A DNA stretch of 64,000 nucleotides from Marinibacterium profundimaris (GTDB taxonomy: Bacteria > Pseudomonadota > Alphaproteobacteria > Rhodobacterales > Rhodobacteraceae). The DNA is taken from positions 1 to 64,000 of the forward strand of contig NZ_AQQR01000009.1 of assembly GCF_002210095.1 (NCBI RefSeq), written 5' to 3'. The position numbers and the translations under genes were made by a program. Shown piece by piece: positions 1 through 8,510 of the stretch (position 1 is its first letter; every line of letters begins with the position of its first letter). The notes under the pieces were generated by a model. It was not told where the DNA came from and searched no databases. It saw nothing but the letters and a program-made list of their open reading frames with translations.

Positions 1-883
1 TCTGGAACGCCATGAAGGCGATCAGCACGGGCACCAGGGACAGGACGGACATCGCGAACATCTGGCCGAAGGCCGATGTGCCCTCGCGGTCGACGAAAAG
101 GCGCAGCGCGAGCGGCACGGTGTAGCTCTGGATGTCGTTTAGATAGATCAGCGGGGCGAGGAAATCCTCCCAGACCCAGATCATCGAGAAGATGGCCGCC
201 GTGGCCATGGCCGGCAGCGACAGGGGCAGGATGACGGCCCAGTAGATCTTGAACGGGCCGCAGCCGTCGATCATCGCCGCCTCGTCCAGCTCGCGCGGGA
301 TGCCGCGGAAGAACTGGATCATCAGGAAGATGAAGAACCCGTCGGCAGCCAGGAAGCGCGGCACGATCAGCGGCAGGTAGGTATCGACCCAGCCGAGCTT
401 CAGAAACAGCACGTATTGCGGGATCAGGACGACGTGATACGGCAGCATCATCGTCATCATCATCAGCCCGAAAAAGAAGGTGCGCCCGTTGAACTCCAGC
501 CGGGCAAAGGCATAGGCCGCGAAGGAACAGCTGAGCAGGTTGCCGATGACCGACAGGATCGTGACGATGGCCGAATTCTTGTAGAACACGGTGAAGCTGA
601 CCGGTAGCGCGTTCCAGCCCTCGGTGTAATTCGACCACTGGAAGCTTGACGGCCAGAGCCCCAGCGAGCCGAAGATCTCGTTCTCCGGCTTCAGCGAGGA
701 GGCCGTCAGCCAGAACAGCGGGTAGAGCATCACGAAGCTGAGCAGGATCAGAAACGCGTGTTTCAGCAGCTTTGCGCGCTTTTCCCGCTGTTTCTGGCGC
801 AGGCGCATTTCATGGGCGATCCGGGCGTCGTGGTCGCCTGCCGCGCTCATGGCGGCCGCGCCGTCAATCACGTTCGTTTTCAT
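1..883 (-). CDS. Carbohydrate ABC transporter permease, MalG type (3' end outside window)
   Basis: Inner-membrane subunit of a sugar importer. Reading the minus strand from the ATG at 883 gives a cytoplasmic basic N-terminus, then membrane segments beginning LILLSFVMLYPLFWL. The loop DEAAMIDGCGPF is the EAA motif that docks on the ATPase in MalG/CUT1 permeases. The frame is still open at base 1, so the C-terminus and probably the ATPase gene lie outside. It overlaps the upstream MalF-type permease by 20 bases, which indicates translational coupling. Together with the binding protein and the GH105 enzyme it should import oligosaccharides; the exact sugar is inferred from GH105, not seen here. 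Confidence 0.9.
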   Translation of the reverse strand, partial: MKTNVIDGAAAMSAAGDHDARIAHEMRLRQKQREKRAKLLKHAFLILLSFVMLYPLFWLTASSLKPENEIFGSLGLWPSSFQWSNYTEGWNALPVSFTVFYKNSAIVTILSVIGNLLSCSFAAYAFARLEFNGRTFFFGLMMMTMMLPYHVVLIPQYVLFLKLGWVDTYLPLIVPRFLAADGFFIFLMIQFFRGIPRELDEAAMIDGCGPFKIYWAVILPLSLPAMATAAIFSMIWVWEDFLAPLIYLNDIQSYTVPLALRLFVDREGTSAFGQMFAMSVLSLVPVLIAFMAFQ

Positions 884-1757
884 AATGCACCCAGTATTTG
901 GACGTCGCGAAGGCCAGCGCAGTGAAGGCGGCGATGATGATCAGCAGCACCCAGGCCAGCGCCGAGGCATAGCCCATCCGGAAGAACTTGAACGCCTCGT
1001 TGAACAGGTAAACGGTGTAGAACAGCAGGCTGTCGGCCGGCGCGCCGGTACCGTTCGAGATGATGAAGGCCGATGTGAAGGTCTTGAAGGCCTCGATGGT
1101 CTGCAGCACCAGGTTGAAGAAGATCACCGGCGCCAGCATCGGCAGGGTGATCCGGGTGAACCGCCGCCAGGGGGGCGTGCCGTCGATCTCGGCGGCCTCG
1201 TAGAGATCGCGCGGGATGCCGCGCAGCCCGGCAAGAAAGATCAGCATCGGCGAGCCGAACTGCCACATGGCAAGGATGACGATCGTGTAGATCGAGGTGT
1301 CGGGGCTGGTGATCCAGCCGATGCCCTCGATCCCGAACAGCGCCAGCACGCCGTTGACCACGCCGTTCAGCCCGAACATCTCGCGCCAGAGCAGCGCGAT
1401 TGCGATCGACGCGCCCAGAAGCGAGGGCAGGTAGAAGATGGCGCGGTACAGGCCGATGGTCCGCAGCCCCTTGTCCAGCAGCATCGCCACGCCAAGCGCC
1501 ATCGCCAGCCGCAGCGGCACCGATAGCGCCACGAACAGGAACGTCACCTGCAACGCCTTGTAGAACCGCCGGTCGTACTGGAACATGTACTGGTAATTGC
1601 CCAGCCCGTCCCAGACCGGTGCCGTCACCATGTCGTAGCGCGTGAAGCTGAGATAGAGCGAGGCCAGGATCGGCCCCAGCGCCAGAAAGAAGAACCCGAT
1701 CAGCCAGGGCGACAGGAACAGGTATCCGGCGGCATTTCGGCGAAGGAAACGGTGCAT
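864..1757 (-). CDS. Carbohydrate ABC transporter permease, MalF type
   Basis: 297-residue inner-membrane permease of the CUT1 sugar ABC family. About six hydrophobic segments are visible, the first being AGYLFLSPWLIGFFFLALG near residue 10. The EAA loop reads YEAAEIDGTPPWRRF near residue 190. It lies 65 bases downstream of the binding protein and overlaps the next permease, so all belong to one operon read leftward. Length and topology fit the short MalF/UgpA type, without the long periplasmic loop of E. coli MalF. Confidence 0.93.
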   Translation of the reverse strand: MHRFLRRNAAGYLFLSPWLIGFFFLALGPILASLYLSFTRYDMVTAPVWDGLGNYQYMFQYDRRFYKALQVTFLFVALSVPLRLAMALGVAMLLDKGLRTIGLYRAIFYLPSLLGASIAIALLWREMFGLNGVVNGVLALFGIEGIGWITSPDTSIYTIVILAMWQFGSPMLIFLAGLRGIPRDLYEAAEIDGTPPWRRFTRITLPMLAPVIFFNLVLQTIEAFKTFTSAFIISNGTGAPADSLLFYTVYLFNEAFKFFRMGYASALAWVLLIIIAAFTALAFATSKYWVHYENERD

Positions 1758-1822
1758 CTGTGATCATCCGGTAAGGCGGCCCCCGCCATGGGAGGGTACG
1801 GGGGCCGTAGTGGAGCCAGCCG

Positions 1823-3106
1823 TCAGCGGTTGGCCCGGAACAGGATCGCCTCGGCGTCGCCTGTGAATTGCGCGGCGGCATCCTCGGGTGACATGTTGCC
1901 CAGCACCACTTCGGTACCGATCCGCATGAAGGCGTCGCGCACCTCGCCCGCGCCTTTCGGCTTGGCCGTGGGCCGCGGGCCGATCTTGGGCTGGATCGCG
2001 CCAAAATACTCGACAACGGCGGTTTCGGTCTCGTTCAGGCTGGGGGCCAGCGCCTCGCGGCCGGTCTGGCTGGGCGGGATACCCCGGTCGAGGCCAAGCG
2101 CCACGATGCTTTCCGGGTCGTTGATCCAGTCGTTGATGTAAAGCGCCGCGGCATCCAGATCGCCGACGTCGCGGGTGATCGACAGGAACATCGACGGCAG
2201 CACGAAATGTCCGTAGCCCATGCCGGGCCGCTGCGGCACCATGGCCACGCCGACGGGGTCGACCATCAGGGCCTGCACCGCGCCGACCTGGTTGGCATAG
2301 CGGAACGTGGCCGCCGTGTTGCCCTTGACGATGCCCAGCTCGGCCATGCCCTTGTCGAGGATCACGGTCTGATCCTTGCCCTCGATCACGCCGGCATCGC
2401 GCAGCTCTTTCCAGAAGGCCCAGTAGCTTGCCACGTCCTCGGGCGTGCAGCCGATCTTGCCGTCCTCGGTGTACATCTCGTTGCCGGCGGCCCGCACCCA
2501 GACCTCGAAGTTCTCGATGTAAAGCGACAGGTCCTCGGATCCGGTCACCTCTCCGCCGGTCGACTCGGTGATCTTGGCGCAGGCGTCGGCGAATTCGTCC
2601 GTTGTCCAGCTCAGCGGGTCGAATTCGACGCCGGCGGCCTCGAAGACCTTCTTGTTGTAGGGGATCGCCTGGCTGGTGGCGCCGATCGAGATGCCGTAAA
2701 GCGACCCGTCGATCGTGCCCACGGCATTGGCGCCCTCGTCGTAATGCGACACGTCGATCTTGTCGCCGACCAGGTCATCCATCGACCGCAGCGCCCCGCG
2801 CGAGACGTATTCGTTGATGAAACCGTGATCCATCTGCACGACGTCGGCCATGTTGCCACCGGCGGTCTGGGTCGCCATCTTGGTCCAGTAGTCGCCCCAG
2901 CCGATGGTCTCGCCGGAGACCGTGATCTCGGGATGGTTGCCCTGGAAAATCTCGATCACGGCAAAGGTGTTCTTGTCCCGGGTGGGGTTGCCCCACCAGA
3001 AATGCCGGATGCTGCGCTCTTGCGCCAGGGCGGGCAGCCCGGGCAGGGCCGTTGCTGCGGTTGCGGCACCGATGGTGCCAAGCAGTCGTCTGCGGGTCAG
3101 CGTCAT
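1823..3106 (-). CDS. Extracellular sugar-binding protein of ABC importer
   Basis: 427-residue periplasmic binding protein (SBP_bac_1 type). The start at 3106 is chosen because it puts a GAGGA ribosome site just upstream and gives MTLTRRRLLGTIGAA, a Tat-like or Sec signal with ALAQ cleavage near residue 30; the open frame extends further upstream to 3199 without a signal. The mature part begins RSIRHFWWGNPTRDKN, a common start for CUT1 binding proteins. It is placed between the GH105 enzyme and two permeases. The ligand is probably an unsaturated uronic-acid-containing oligosaccharide, inferred from GH105 next door. Confidence 0.92.
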   Translation of the reverse strand: MTLTRRRLLGTIGAATAATALPGLPALAQERSIRHFWWGNPTRDKNTFAVIEIFQGNHPEITVSGETIGWGDYWTKMATQTAGGNMADVVQMDHGFINEYVSRGALRSMDDLVGDKIDVSHYDEGANAVGTIDGSLYGISIGATSQAIPYNKKVFEAAGVEFDPLSWTTDEFADACAKITESTGGEVTGSEDLSLYIENFEVWVRAAGNEMYTEDGKIGCTPEDVASYWAFWKELRDAGVIEGKDQTVILDKGMAELGIVKGNTAATFRYANQVGAVQALMVDPVGVAMVPQRPGMGYGHFVLPSMFLSITRDVGDLDAAALYINDWINDPESIVALGLDRGIPPSQTGREALAPSLNETETAVVEYFGAIQPKIGPRPTAKPKGAGEVRDAFMRIGTEVVLGNMSPEDAAAQFTGDAEAILFRANR

Positions 3107-3214
3107 CTGGGGGGTCCTCCTCTCATGTCGCCTTTTCAGGTCATTCTCTGTCCGGCCCCGGGCGCGCATTCCTCCTTTGCGCCCGTGGACCGGGGTCATG
3201 TCATCTGCCAGCCA

Positions 3215-4333
3215 TCACACGTAGCTCAGCAGGAATTCGGACAGGCAAAGCATCGCCATGGCCTGGCCATAGGGCATCGAGGTCAGCTTGATCTGCCGGT
3301 AGAAATCCAGATCGCTGCCCATCGCGGTGCCGAAGGAAACGTTCAGCAATTCGCCCTCGGGCGAGATATTGTCGATCACGCCCTTCACCGCGCGGGTGGC
3401 GACGGGGCGATACTCTTCGGGCAGATAGCGTTTGCGCACGCCCTTCAGCAGCCCATAGGCGAAGCCGGCGGTGGCCGACGCCTCGAGATAGCTGTCCGGA
3501 TCATCGATCAGCGTGTGCCAGAGGCCGCTTTCATCCTGCGTCTCCTTCAGTGCCCTCGCCTGCCGGTTCAGCAGCGACAGCAGGTGCCGGCGCAACGGAT
3601 CCGACGGCGGCAGATCGAGCAGGTCGATGAATTCGGGGATCGCGATGGTGATCCAGGAATTGCCGCGTGCCCAAAGCGCGCGGGCGAAATTGTGGTCGCC
3701 GTCAAATGTCCAGCCGTGGAACCACAGGCCCGAGGACGTATCAGCAAGATACTGGGAATGCACGAGGAACTGGTACTTGGCCTCCTCGACATACTCCGGC
3801 CGATCCAGCACCAGCCCGATCTTCGCCAGCGGCATGACCGACATCATCAGCGTGTCGTCCCACATCTGCTGGTCGTTGACCGAGTTGTAGACGATATGCT
3901 GCAGCCCGCCCTCGCGGGTGCGCGGCATTTCATGCATCACCCACTCTGCCCAGCGGTCCAGATAGGTACGCCACACGGGATTGGGATCACGTTCGTAAAG
4001 GCAGGCCAGCGTCAGAAAGGGCGCGACGGTGTTGATGTTCTTCGTCGGCGTCCCCTCGGCCAGCCGCGCTTCGAACCAGTCGGTGATGACCTGCATCGCC
4101 GCCGGATTGCCGGTGGTCTGCCAGTACTTGAACAGCCCATACAGCCCGATCCCATGAGTCCATTCCCAGCCGGCCCAGCCCTTGGTGTCGATCACGCGGC
4201 CATCTTCCAGCCGCAGCAGGAACTCGCCGGTCGTGTCCTCGATATTGATCAGATTGTCCGTCAGCCGGTCGATCAGGGCACAGACGTCGTCCCGTGGCAA
4301 CAGGCGCTCGGGCTGGCTGAGAAGGGGATGCAT
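3215..4333 (-). CDS. GH105/GH88-type unsaturated glucuronyl (rhamnogalacturonyl) hydrolase
   Basis: 372-residue alpha/alpha-barrel hydrolase of the YteR/YesR type. These enzymes remove the 4,5-unsaturated uronic acid left at the end of oligosaccharides by pectin or rhamnogalacturonan lyases. Visible family features: GWAGWEWTHGIGLYG near residue 55, MWDDTLMMSVMPLAKIG with the acidic active-site Asp, and the WARGNSW motif. No signal peptide with start 4333, so it acts in the cytoplasm after uptake. An ATG at 4411 would add 26 residues but runs through the likely promoter. It is the first gene of the importer operon and divergent from an IclR regulator. Confidence 0.85.
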   Translation of the reverse strand: MHPLLSQPERLLPRDDVCALIDRLTDNLINIEDTTGEFLLRLEDGRVIDTKGWAGWEWTHGIGLYGLFKYWQTTGNPAAMQVITDWFEARLAEGTPTKNINTVAPFLTLACLYERDPNPVWRTYLDRWAEWVMHEMPRTREGGLQHIVYNSVNDQQMWDDTLMMSVMPLAKIGLVLDRPEYVEEAKYQFLVHSQYLADTSSGLWFHGWTFDGDHNFARALWARGNSWITIAIPEFIDLLDLPPSDPLRRHLLSLLNRQARALKETQDESGLWHTLIDDPDSYLEASATAGFAYGLLKGVRKRYLPEEYRPVATRAVKGVIDNISPEGELLNVSFGTAMGSDLDFYRQIKLTSMPYGQAMAMLCLSEFLLSYV

Positions 4334-4374
4334 CACCGGGTTTGGCCTTCGTAGAACGTTGTGTTGACTTTTTC

Positions 4375-4387
4375 GGAACCAAGTTCC
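4375..4387. promoter_or_regulatory. Inverted repeat GGAAC-N3-GTTCC, candidate IclR operator
   Basis: Perfect 5-base arms around CAA in the divergent promoter between the GH105 operon and the IclR gene. IclR-family proteins often bind short GGAA/TTCC-type palindromes. A TTGACT hexamer lies just beside it at 4364. The assignment to IclR is inferred from position. Confidence 0.45.
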
Positions 4388-4528
4388 ATTTTTAAGGAAA
4401 CCATAATCCACCTATCATTGCAACAGCGATTTCGGATCAGGAGGGGAGCATGAAAATGTCGCAAAAACAGCCTCTTGAGGGACCACGCTCCGCTCGCTTG
4501 ACAGGGTGCGCCGAAAAAAACAGAATGC

Positions 4529-4540
4529 AATTCCAGAATT
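4529..4540. promoter_or_regulatory. Inverted repeat AATTC-N2-GAATT ahead of the IclR gene
   Basis: A 12-base perfect inverted repeat ends 15 bases before the IclR start codon. Its location suits autoregulation. Its sequence differs from the repeat at 4375, so at most one of the two may be the true IclR site. Confidence 0.3.
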
Positions 4541-4555
4541 TGCGAAACGATCGAG

Positions 4556-5374
4556 ATGTCTGATTCCTCCCCAAAGACCGAAAATGCGGCTGCCGTTCTC
4601 AAGGTCTTCGCGGTGTTCGAAACACTGGCCGAGGAAAAGCGCGCGAGCCTGTCCGAGATCGCGCAGCGGGCGATGACCTCAAAGACCACGGCGCACCGGC
4701 TGCTGCATACGCTGGTTGACCTGGGCTATGCCGAACAGGATCCGGACACCGAGAAATACGCGCTGACGCTCAAGCTGTTCAGCCTTGCGGCCCGGTCGCT
4801 CACGGGGCGGTCGGATCTGCTGCGGATCGCCGATCAGGTGATGGGGAAACTGTCGCGGGCGACGGGCGAATCCATCAACCTGGGCGTGATGGACGAGCGC
4901 GAGCAGAAGGTAACCTACATCCACAAGTACGACAGCTTCTACAATCTTTCGATGCAATCCACGCTGGGGCTGCGCAACCCGCTGTATTCCACGTCCCTGG
5001 GCAAGGCGCTGCTGGCGTGGCGCGATACCGAAGAGATCGAGGACCGCATCGCCGCGATGGAGATGGAGCCGCTGGCCCCCAACACGATCACCGACCCCGA
5101 CGCCCTGCGCCAACAGCTGCGCGAAACCCGCGCGCGCGGCTATTCGGAGGAGATCGAGGAAAGCGAGGCCGGCGTGCGCTGCCTGGCCACGCCGGTCCTC
5201 GATCACATGGGCAAGCCCGTCGCCGCGATCAGCATCTCGTTTCCGCTGTTCCGTTTCGACGAGGCGCGCAAGCCGGAATACGTGGCACTTCTGCGCGCGG
5301 CGGGCGAGGATGCCTCGGCCGCGCTTGGCTACGAGGGCACGCTGATCGACGCCCCTTACGGATCGGCCGTCTGA
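4556..5374 (+). CDS. IclR-family transcriptional regulator (KdgR-like)
   Basis: 272-residue regulator. The N-terminal winged helix (about 10-75) has SLSEIAQRAMTSKTTAHRLL as recognition region; the C-terminal effector domain (about 80-255) has SLGKALLAW and the RGYSEEIEESEAGVRCLATPV signature of IclR proteins. It is divergent from the pectin-type hydrolase/importer operon, where KdgR-like IclR members usually respond to sugar-acid intermediates. One base separates its stop from the esterase start, so both are co-transcribed. Confidence 0.92.
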   Translation: MSDSSPKTENAAAVLKVFAVFETLAEEKRASLSEIAQRAMTSKTTAHRLLHTLVDLGYAEQDPDTEKYALTLKLFSLAARSLTGRSDLLRIADQVMGKLSRATGESINLGVMDEREQKVTYIHKYDSFYNLSMQSTLGLRNPLYSTSLGKALLAWRDTEEIEDRIAAMEMEPLAPNTITDPDALRQQLRETRARGYSEEIEESEAGVRCLATPVLDHMGKPVAAISISFPLFRFDEARKPEYVALLRAAGEDASAALGYEGTLIDAPYGSAV

Positions 5375-5375
5375 G

Positions 5376-6032
5376 ATGGATCAGATCCGGACCGTCCTGT
5401 GTTTCGGGGATTCCAATACCTACGGGTCCTCCCCCATGACCGCGCGCGGCGACTCCTTTCGCTACAGGCCCGAAATCCGCTGGCCGATGCGGATGGCCGC
5501 CGCCCTCGGTCCCGGCTGGCATGTGATCGAAGAGGGCCTGCCCGGCCGGACGACCTGTCACGACAACCCGTTTGAAGGGCCGCACAAGAACGGGCTGCGG
5601 ATGCTGCCCGCGATTCTCGAGAGCCACGCGCCGATCGACGTCATCGTGATGATGCTGGGGACAAACGACCTGAAGGGCTACCTTGGCCTGACGGCGTTCG
5701 ACATCGCCAAGGGGTTGCGAACCTTGTTGCTAAGGATCCGCCAGAGCGCGGCGGGCCCGGGCGGAGGCGCCCCGGCCGTTGTCCTGGTGTCCCCCGTCCC
5801 GATCGAGGAATGCGGCCCCACCGCCGAAGGCCTGGCCGGCGGGGCAGAGAAATCCCGTCGCCTGACCGGGTTCTGCAAGGACCTGGCCGACGAGTTCGAC
5901 GCCGCGTTCCTGGATGCGGGGTCCGTTGCAACGGTCTCTGAGCAGGACGGGGTGCATCTGGACCCTCAGGCCCATGTCGCGCTTGGCGCCGCGGTGGCGG
6001 AGAAGGTGGCCTGCCTCTTCGCGCGGGCGTAG
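5376..6032 (+). CDS. SGNH/GDSL-family hydrolase (probable carbohydrate esterase)
   Basis: 218-residue serine esterase. Block I is CFGDSNTYG with nucleophile Ser13, block II has the Gly in EEGLPGRTT, block III is LGTND near residue 95, and block V is DGVHLD with the catalytic Asp/His near residue 190. No signal peptide, hence cytoplasmic. Close relatives deacetylate sugars or act as aryl esterases. Here it is co-transcribed with IclR beside a GH105 operon, so removal of acetyl groups from imported pectic oligosaccharides is a reasonable inference. The following 235 bases (6033-6267) hold nothing recognised. Confidence 0.87.
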   Translation: MDQIRTVLCFGDSNTYGSSPMTARGDSFRYRPEIRWPMRMAAALGPGWHVIEEGLPGRTTCHDNPFEGPHKNGLRMLPAILESHAPIDVIVMMLGTNDLKGYLGLTAFDIAKGLRTLLLRIRQSAAGPGGGAPAVVLVSPVPIEECGPTAEGLAGGAEKSRRLTGFCKDLADEFDAAFLDAGSVATVSEQDGVHLDPQAHVALGAAVAEKVACLFARA

Positions 6033-6267
6033 ACCTAGCGCGCCCCTGCCCCGGGCCCGGCAAGACACCGCAGCCTTGATCCTACGCCCATGGCCCATCC
6101 CGCCGATGGCGCCCGGTGACCCTGCTCCTCACCGGACCGGCCGGCTCAGTCAAAAGCCGGATCGCCCGCGCAAGGAAGCCTTCCAAGACAACGAGACCTC
6201 CGTCACCGCGCCCCCCCCGGAGTGTTCGAGAGGCCCGGACGTGCAGGCGGCGGCACATCAAGCCTGC

Positions 6268-6966
6268 CTAGCTGTTCGGAAGATTGAAAAGCGCAAGGTA
6301 AGCCTCGCTCAGTGAAGAAGACCCCGTCACGTTCACGCCGACGGCCTCGGGCGCCACATCCCCGTAAAAGACAGCCGCGAGGGGCGGTGCGCCCTCGGCC
6401 TCAAAGCGCAGGTCGGGCATGTCGGCCGCGCCCCGTTCCACCGGCATCTCGCCGTCGGACAGCCGCGCAGTGAATTGCGCTGTCCCGATCGCAAAAACCG
6501 CGACCAGGGACATGCCGCGCGCGGCCTCCCTGTCCAGCATCGTGCGCAGCGACAGCATGAAGGAGACCGGGGACAGCGGCAGTGTCGGGTCGTGCAGCGG
6601 AGAGGCGGCGGCCCAGCGACCGATCGCCTGGAGGATCGGCTCGGCGGAATAGCCCCATTCTGTCAGCCCATAAAGCTGCGCCGGCGCCGGCTCCGGCGCC
6701 TCGGACCGGACGACGACACCATTTACCTCAAGCCCCGCGAGTCGCTCGGTGAGGACCTTGGCGCTGATACCCGGCAGGTTTGCGCGAATGTCGCTGAACC
6801 GGCGTGGCCCGAACATAAGCTCGCGGACGATCAGCATCGCCCAGCGTTCCCCCAGAAGCTCCAGCCCGAAGGCGGTGCCGCAGGCATCGCCATACCAGCG
6901 CCCATGGGGGGAATCCGCCGACTTAGTTACTTTTTGTTTCTTCATGGTTGCTTTTTGTAACCCCAT
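6268..6966 (-). CDS. HxlR-family transcriptional regulator
   Basis: About 232 residues. The winged-helix core has the typical HxlR sequence GLELLGERWAMLIVRELMFGPRRFSDI and GISAKVLTERLAGLE. The remaining C-terminal half is an extra domain seen in longer HxlR proteins. Start is uncertain: ATG 6966 or ATG 6945 are possible; the DNA of the first 15 codons carries two operator-like repeats. It is divergent, with only 46 bases between start codons, from a VOC/GST operon which it probably controls. Many HxlR proteins sense electrophiles or oxidants through Cys; only one Cys is obvious here (GDACGTA). Confidence 0.85.
   Translation of the reverse strand: MGLQKATMKKQKVTKSADSPHGRWYGDACGTAFGLELLGERWAMLIVRELMFGPRRFSDIRANLPGISAKVLTERLAGLEVNGVVVRSEAPEPAPAQLYGLTEWGYSAEPILQAIGRWAAASPLHDPTLPLSPVSFMLSLRTMLDREAARGMSLVAVFAIGTAQFTARLSDGEMPVERGAADMPDLRFEAEGAPPLAAVFYGDVAPEAVGVNVTGSSSLSEAYLALFNLPNS
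6926..6958. promoter_or_regulatory. Twin GTTRC-TTTTT-GT sites, candidate HxlR operators
   Basis: Two 12-base copies, GTTACTTTTTGT (6926-6937) and GTTGCTTTTTGT (6947-6958), spaced 21 bases apart, so on the same helical face. The second extends to GGTTGC-N5-GTAACC, a near-perfect palindrome of the GTTAC-N5-GTAAC kind known for HxlR-family proteins. They overlap the 5' end of the regulator and the promoter of the divergent operon. Confidence 0.5.
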
Positions 6967-7012
6967 GCGCCTAACCTGTCCATGATTACGAGGCGACAAG
7001 GGAGGAAAGGCA

Positions 7013-7447
7013 ATGCCCCAGATGATTTTCGTGAATCTACCGGTGGCGGATCTTCAGCGTTCAACCGCCTTCTACGCGGCCCTGGGTTTCACCAGGGACG
7101 CGAGATGCAGCAATGAGCAGGCGGCCTGCATGGTCCTGTCCGACACCATTAGCGTGATGCTGCTGACGCATGATTTCTGGGCGACCTTCACGGATCGTCG
7201 CCGCGTCGATCCGGCGCGCGAGGCGCAGGTGCTTCTTTGCGTCAGCCGCCCGGACAGGGCGGCCGTGGATGCCATCACCGAGGCCGCGGTTGCCGCCGGC
7301 GGCACGGCCGATCCCTGCCCGGCGCAGGATCACGGCTTCATGTACGGGCGCAGCTTTGCCGATCCCGATGGTCATATCTGGGAACCCGTCTGGATGAGCG
7401 CCGAAGCCATCGAGAAAGGACCGGCGGAGATGTCCCATGCCGGTTGA
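7013..7447 (+). CDS. VOC-superfamily (glyoxalase/bleomycin-resistance-like) protein
   Basis: 144 residues with the paired beta-alpha-beta-beta-beta layout: IFVNLPVADLQRSTAFYAALGF opens the first unit and HGFMYGRSFADPDGHIWEPVWM closes the second. The Glu in HIWEPVW is a usual metal ligand. A strong GGGAGGAAAGG site precedes the ATG. First gene of a four-gene operon, overlapping the next by 11 bases. Substrate unknown; a metal-dependent detoxification or ring-cleaving role is typical for the superfamily. Confidence 0.85.
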   Translation: MPQMIFVNLPVADLQRSTAFYAALGFTRDARCSNEQAACMVLSDTISVMLLTHDFWATFTDRRRVDPAREAQVLLCVSRPDRAAVDAITEAAVAAGGTADPCPAQDHGFMYGRSFADPDGHIWEPVWMSAEAIEKGPAEMSHAG

Positions 7448-8156
7448 TCCTGACGCCGACATCACCATCACCGCGTTCGACTGGGTGCCCGACTTCGCCC
7501 GGGGGCAGGTCCGTGACCTGCGGGTCCGTTGGGCGCTGGAGGAAACGGGGCAGGCCTATGCCGTCCGCTATCTCTCGCAAGGTCAGCAAAAGGAGGCCGC
7601 GCACCGCGCGCTGCAGCCGTTCGGCCAGGTCCCGACCTACGAGGAGGGCGACCTGACGCTCTTCGAAAGCGGCACGATCGTCTGGCATATCGCCGAACGG
7701 TTTCCCGGATTGGTGCCGGAGGGATCCAGGGGCCGGGCAGAAGCGCTGGAATGGCTGTTTGCCGCGCTCAACACCATGGAGCCGCCGATTATGGACCGGG
7801 CGCAGATGACGATCTTCGAAGCGATGGAGCCCTGGGCCGGGCCGCGCCTTCCGGGCATCGACGAGCGCATTGCCGAACGCCTGCAGGAGGCCTCCGATCG
7901 CCTCGGCACGGCGACGTGGTTCGGTGGCAGCTTCTCTGCCGGCGACCTGATGATGGTCAGCGTGCTGCGGATCATCGAAGGCGCGGGCCTGATCGAAGCC
8001 TTCCCCAACCTTGCCGATTACATCGCACGGGCCACTGAGCGGCCCGCCTTTCGGCAGGCGATCACCGATCACCTGGCCGGTTTCACCGGCCATCCGCCGC
8101 CGGGGTTCGACGAATGGATGGCGGAACTTCGCACCAAGCAAGGAGAGTTTACATGA
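7437..8156 (+). CDS. Glutathione S-transferase-like protein
   Basis: 239 residues. The N-terminal thioredoxin-like part has RWALEETGQAYAVRYL and the conserved cis-Pro segment FGQVPTYEEGDLTLFES, where GSTs bind the glutathione gamma-glutamyl group; the C-terminal part is all-helical. Start lies inside the end of the VOC gene, and its stop overlaps the next start (ATGA). A second relative lies two genes on, so the pair arose by duplication within the operon. Likely adds or removes glutathione on an electrophile; substrate unknown. Confidence 0.88.
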   Translation: MPVDPDADITITAFDWVPDFARGQVRDLRVRWALEETGQAYAVRYLSQGQQKEAAHRALQPFGQVPTYEEGDLTLFESGTIVWHIAERFPGLVPEGSRGRAEALEWLFAALNTMEPPIMDRAQMTIFEAMEPWAGPRLPGIDERIAERLQEASDRLGTATWFGGSFSAGDLMMVSVLRIIEGAGLIEAFPNLADYIARATERPAFRQAITDHLAGFTGHPPPGFDEWMAELRTKQGEFT

Positions 8157-8506
8157 CCTACATCGCAGGCTTCCTCACCCCCGTCCCGAACGGGAACAAA
8201 CAGGCCTACATCGAAAGCGCGCGCAAGGCCTGGCCGCTGTTCAAGGAATACGGCGCCCTTGAGACCGTGGAAGCCTGGGGCGACCAGATCCCCGAAGGCA
8301 AGCACACCGATTTCAAGCGCGCCGTGGCGCTGGAAGAGGGAGAGACCGTCTGTTTCTCCTGGATAATCTGGCCGGACAAGGAAAGCCACGACCGCTGTGG
8401 CGCCAGCATGCAGACCGATCCGCGCTGGCAGGAGATGGACATGCCCTTCGACGGCAAGCGCATGATGTGGGGCAGCTTCACCCCGATCTTCGAAGAAAAG
8501 GCCTGA
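8153..8506 (+). CDS. DUF1428 family protein
   Basis: 117 residues, beginning MTYIAGFLTPVPNGNKQAYI; the conserved features WGDQIPEGKHTDFKRAV and the ending GKRMMWGSFTPIF are characteristic of DUF1428, small alpha/beta dimeric-barrel proteins of unknown biochemical role. Start 8153 overlaps the stop of the preceding gene by four bases. Placement between two GSTs suggests a part in the same detoxification response; this is inference only. Confidence 0.85.
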   Translation: MTYIAGFLTPVPNGNKQAYIESARKAWPLFKEYGALETVEAWGDQIPEGKHTDFKRAVALEEGETVCFSWIIWPDKESHDRCGASMQTDPRWQEMDMPFDGKRMMWGSFTPIFEEKA

Positions 8507-8510
8507 GGAC

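Noticed and set aside
2207-4354. 715-codon open frame on the plus strand
   Set aside because: It is antisense to the binding protein and GH105 genes; its translation is His/Gly/Arg-rich without any family motif, a common artefact of high GC.
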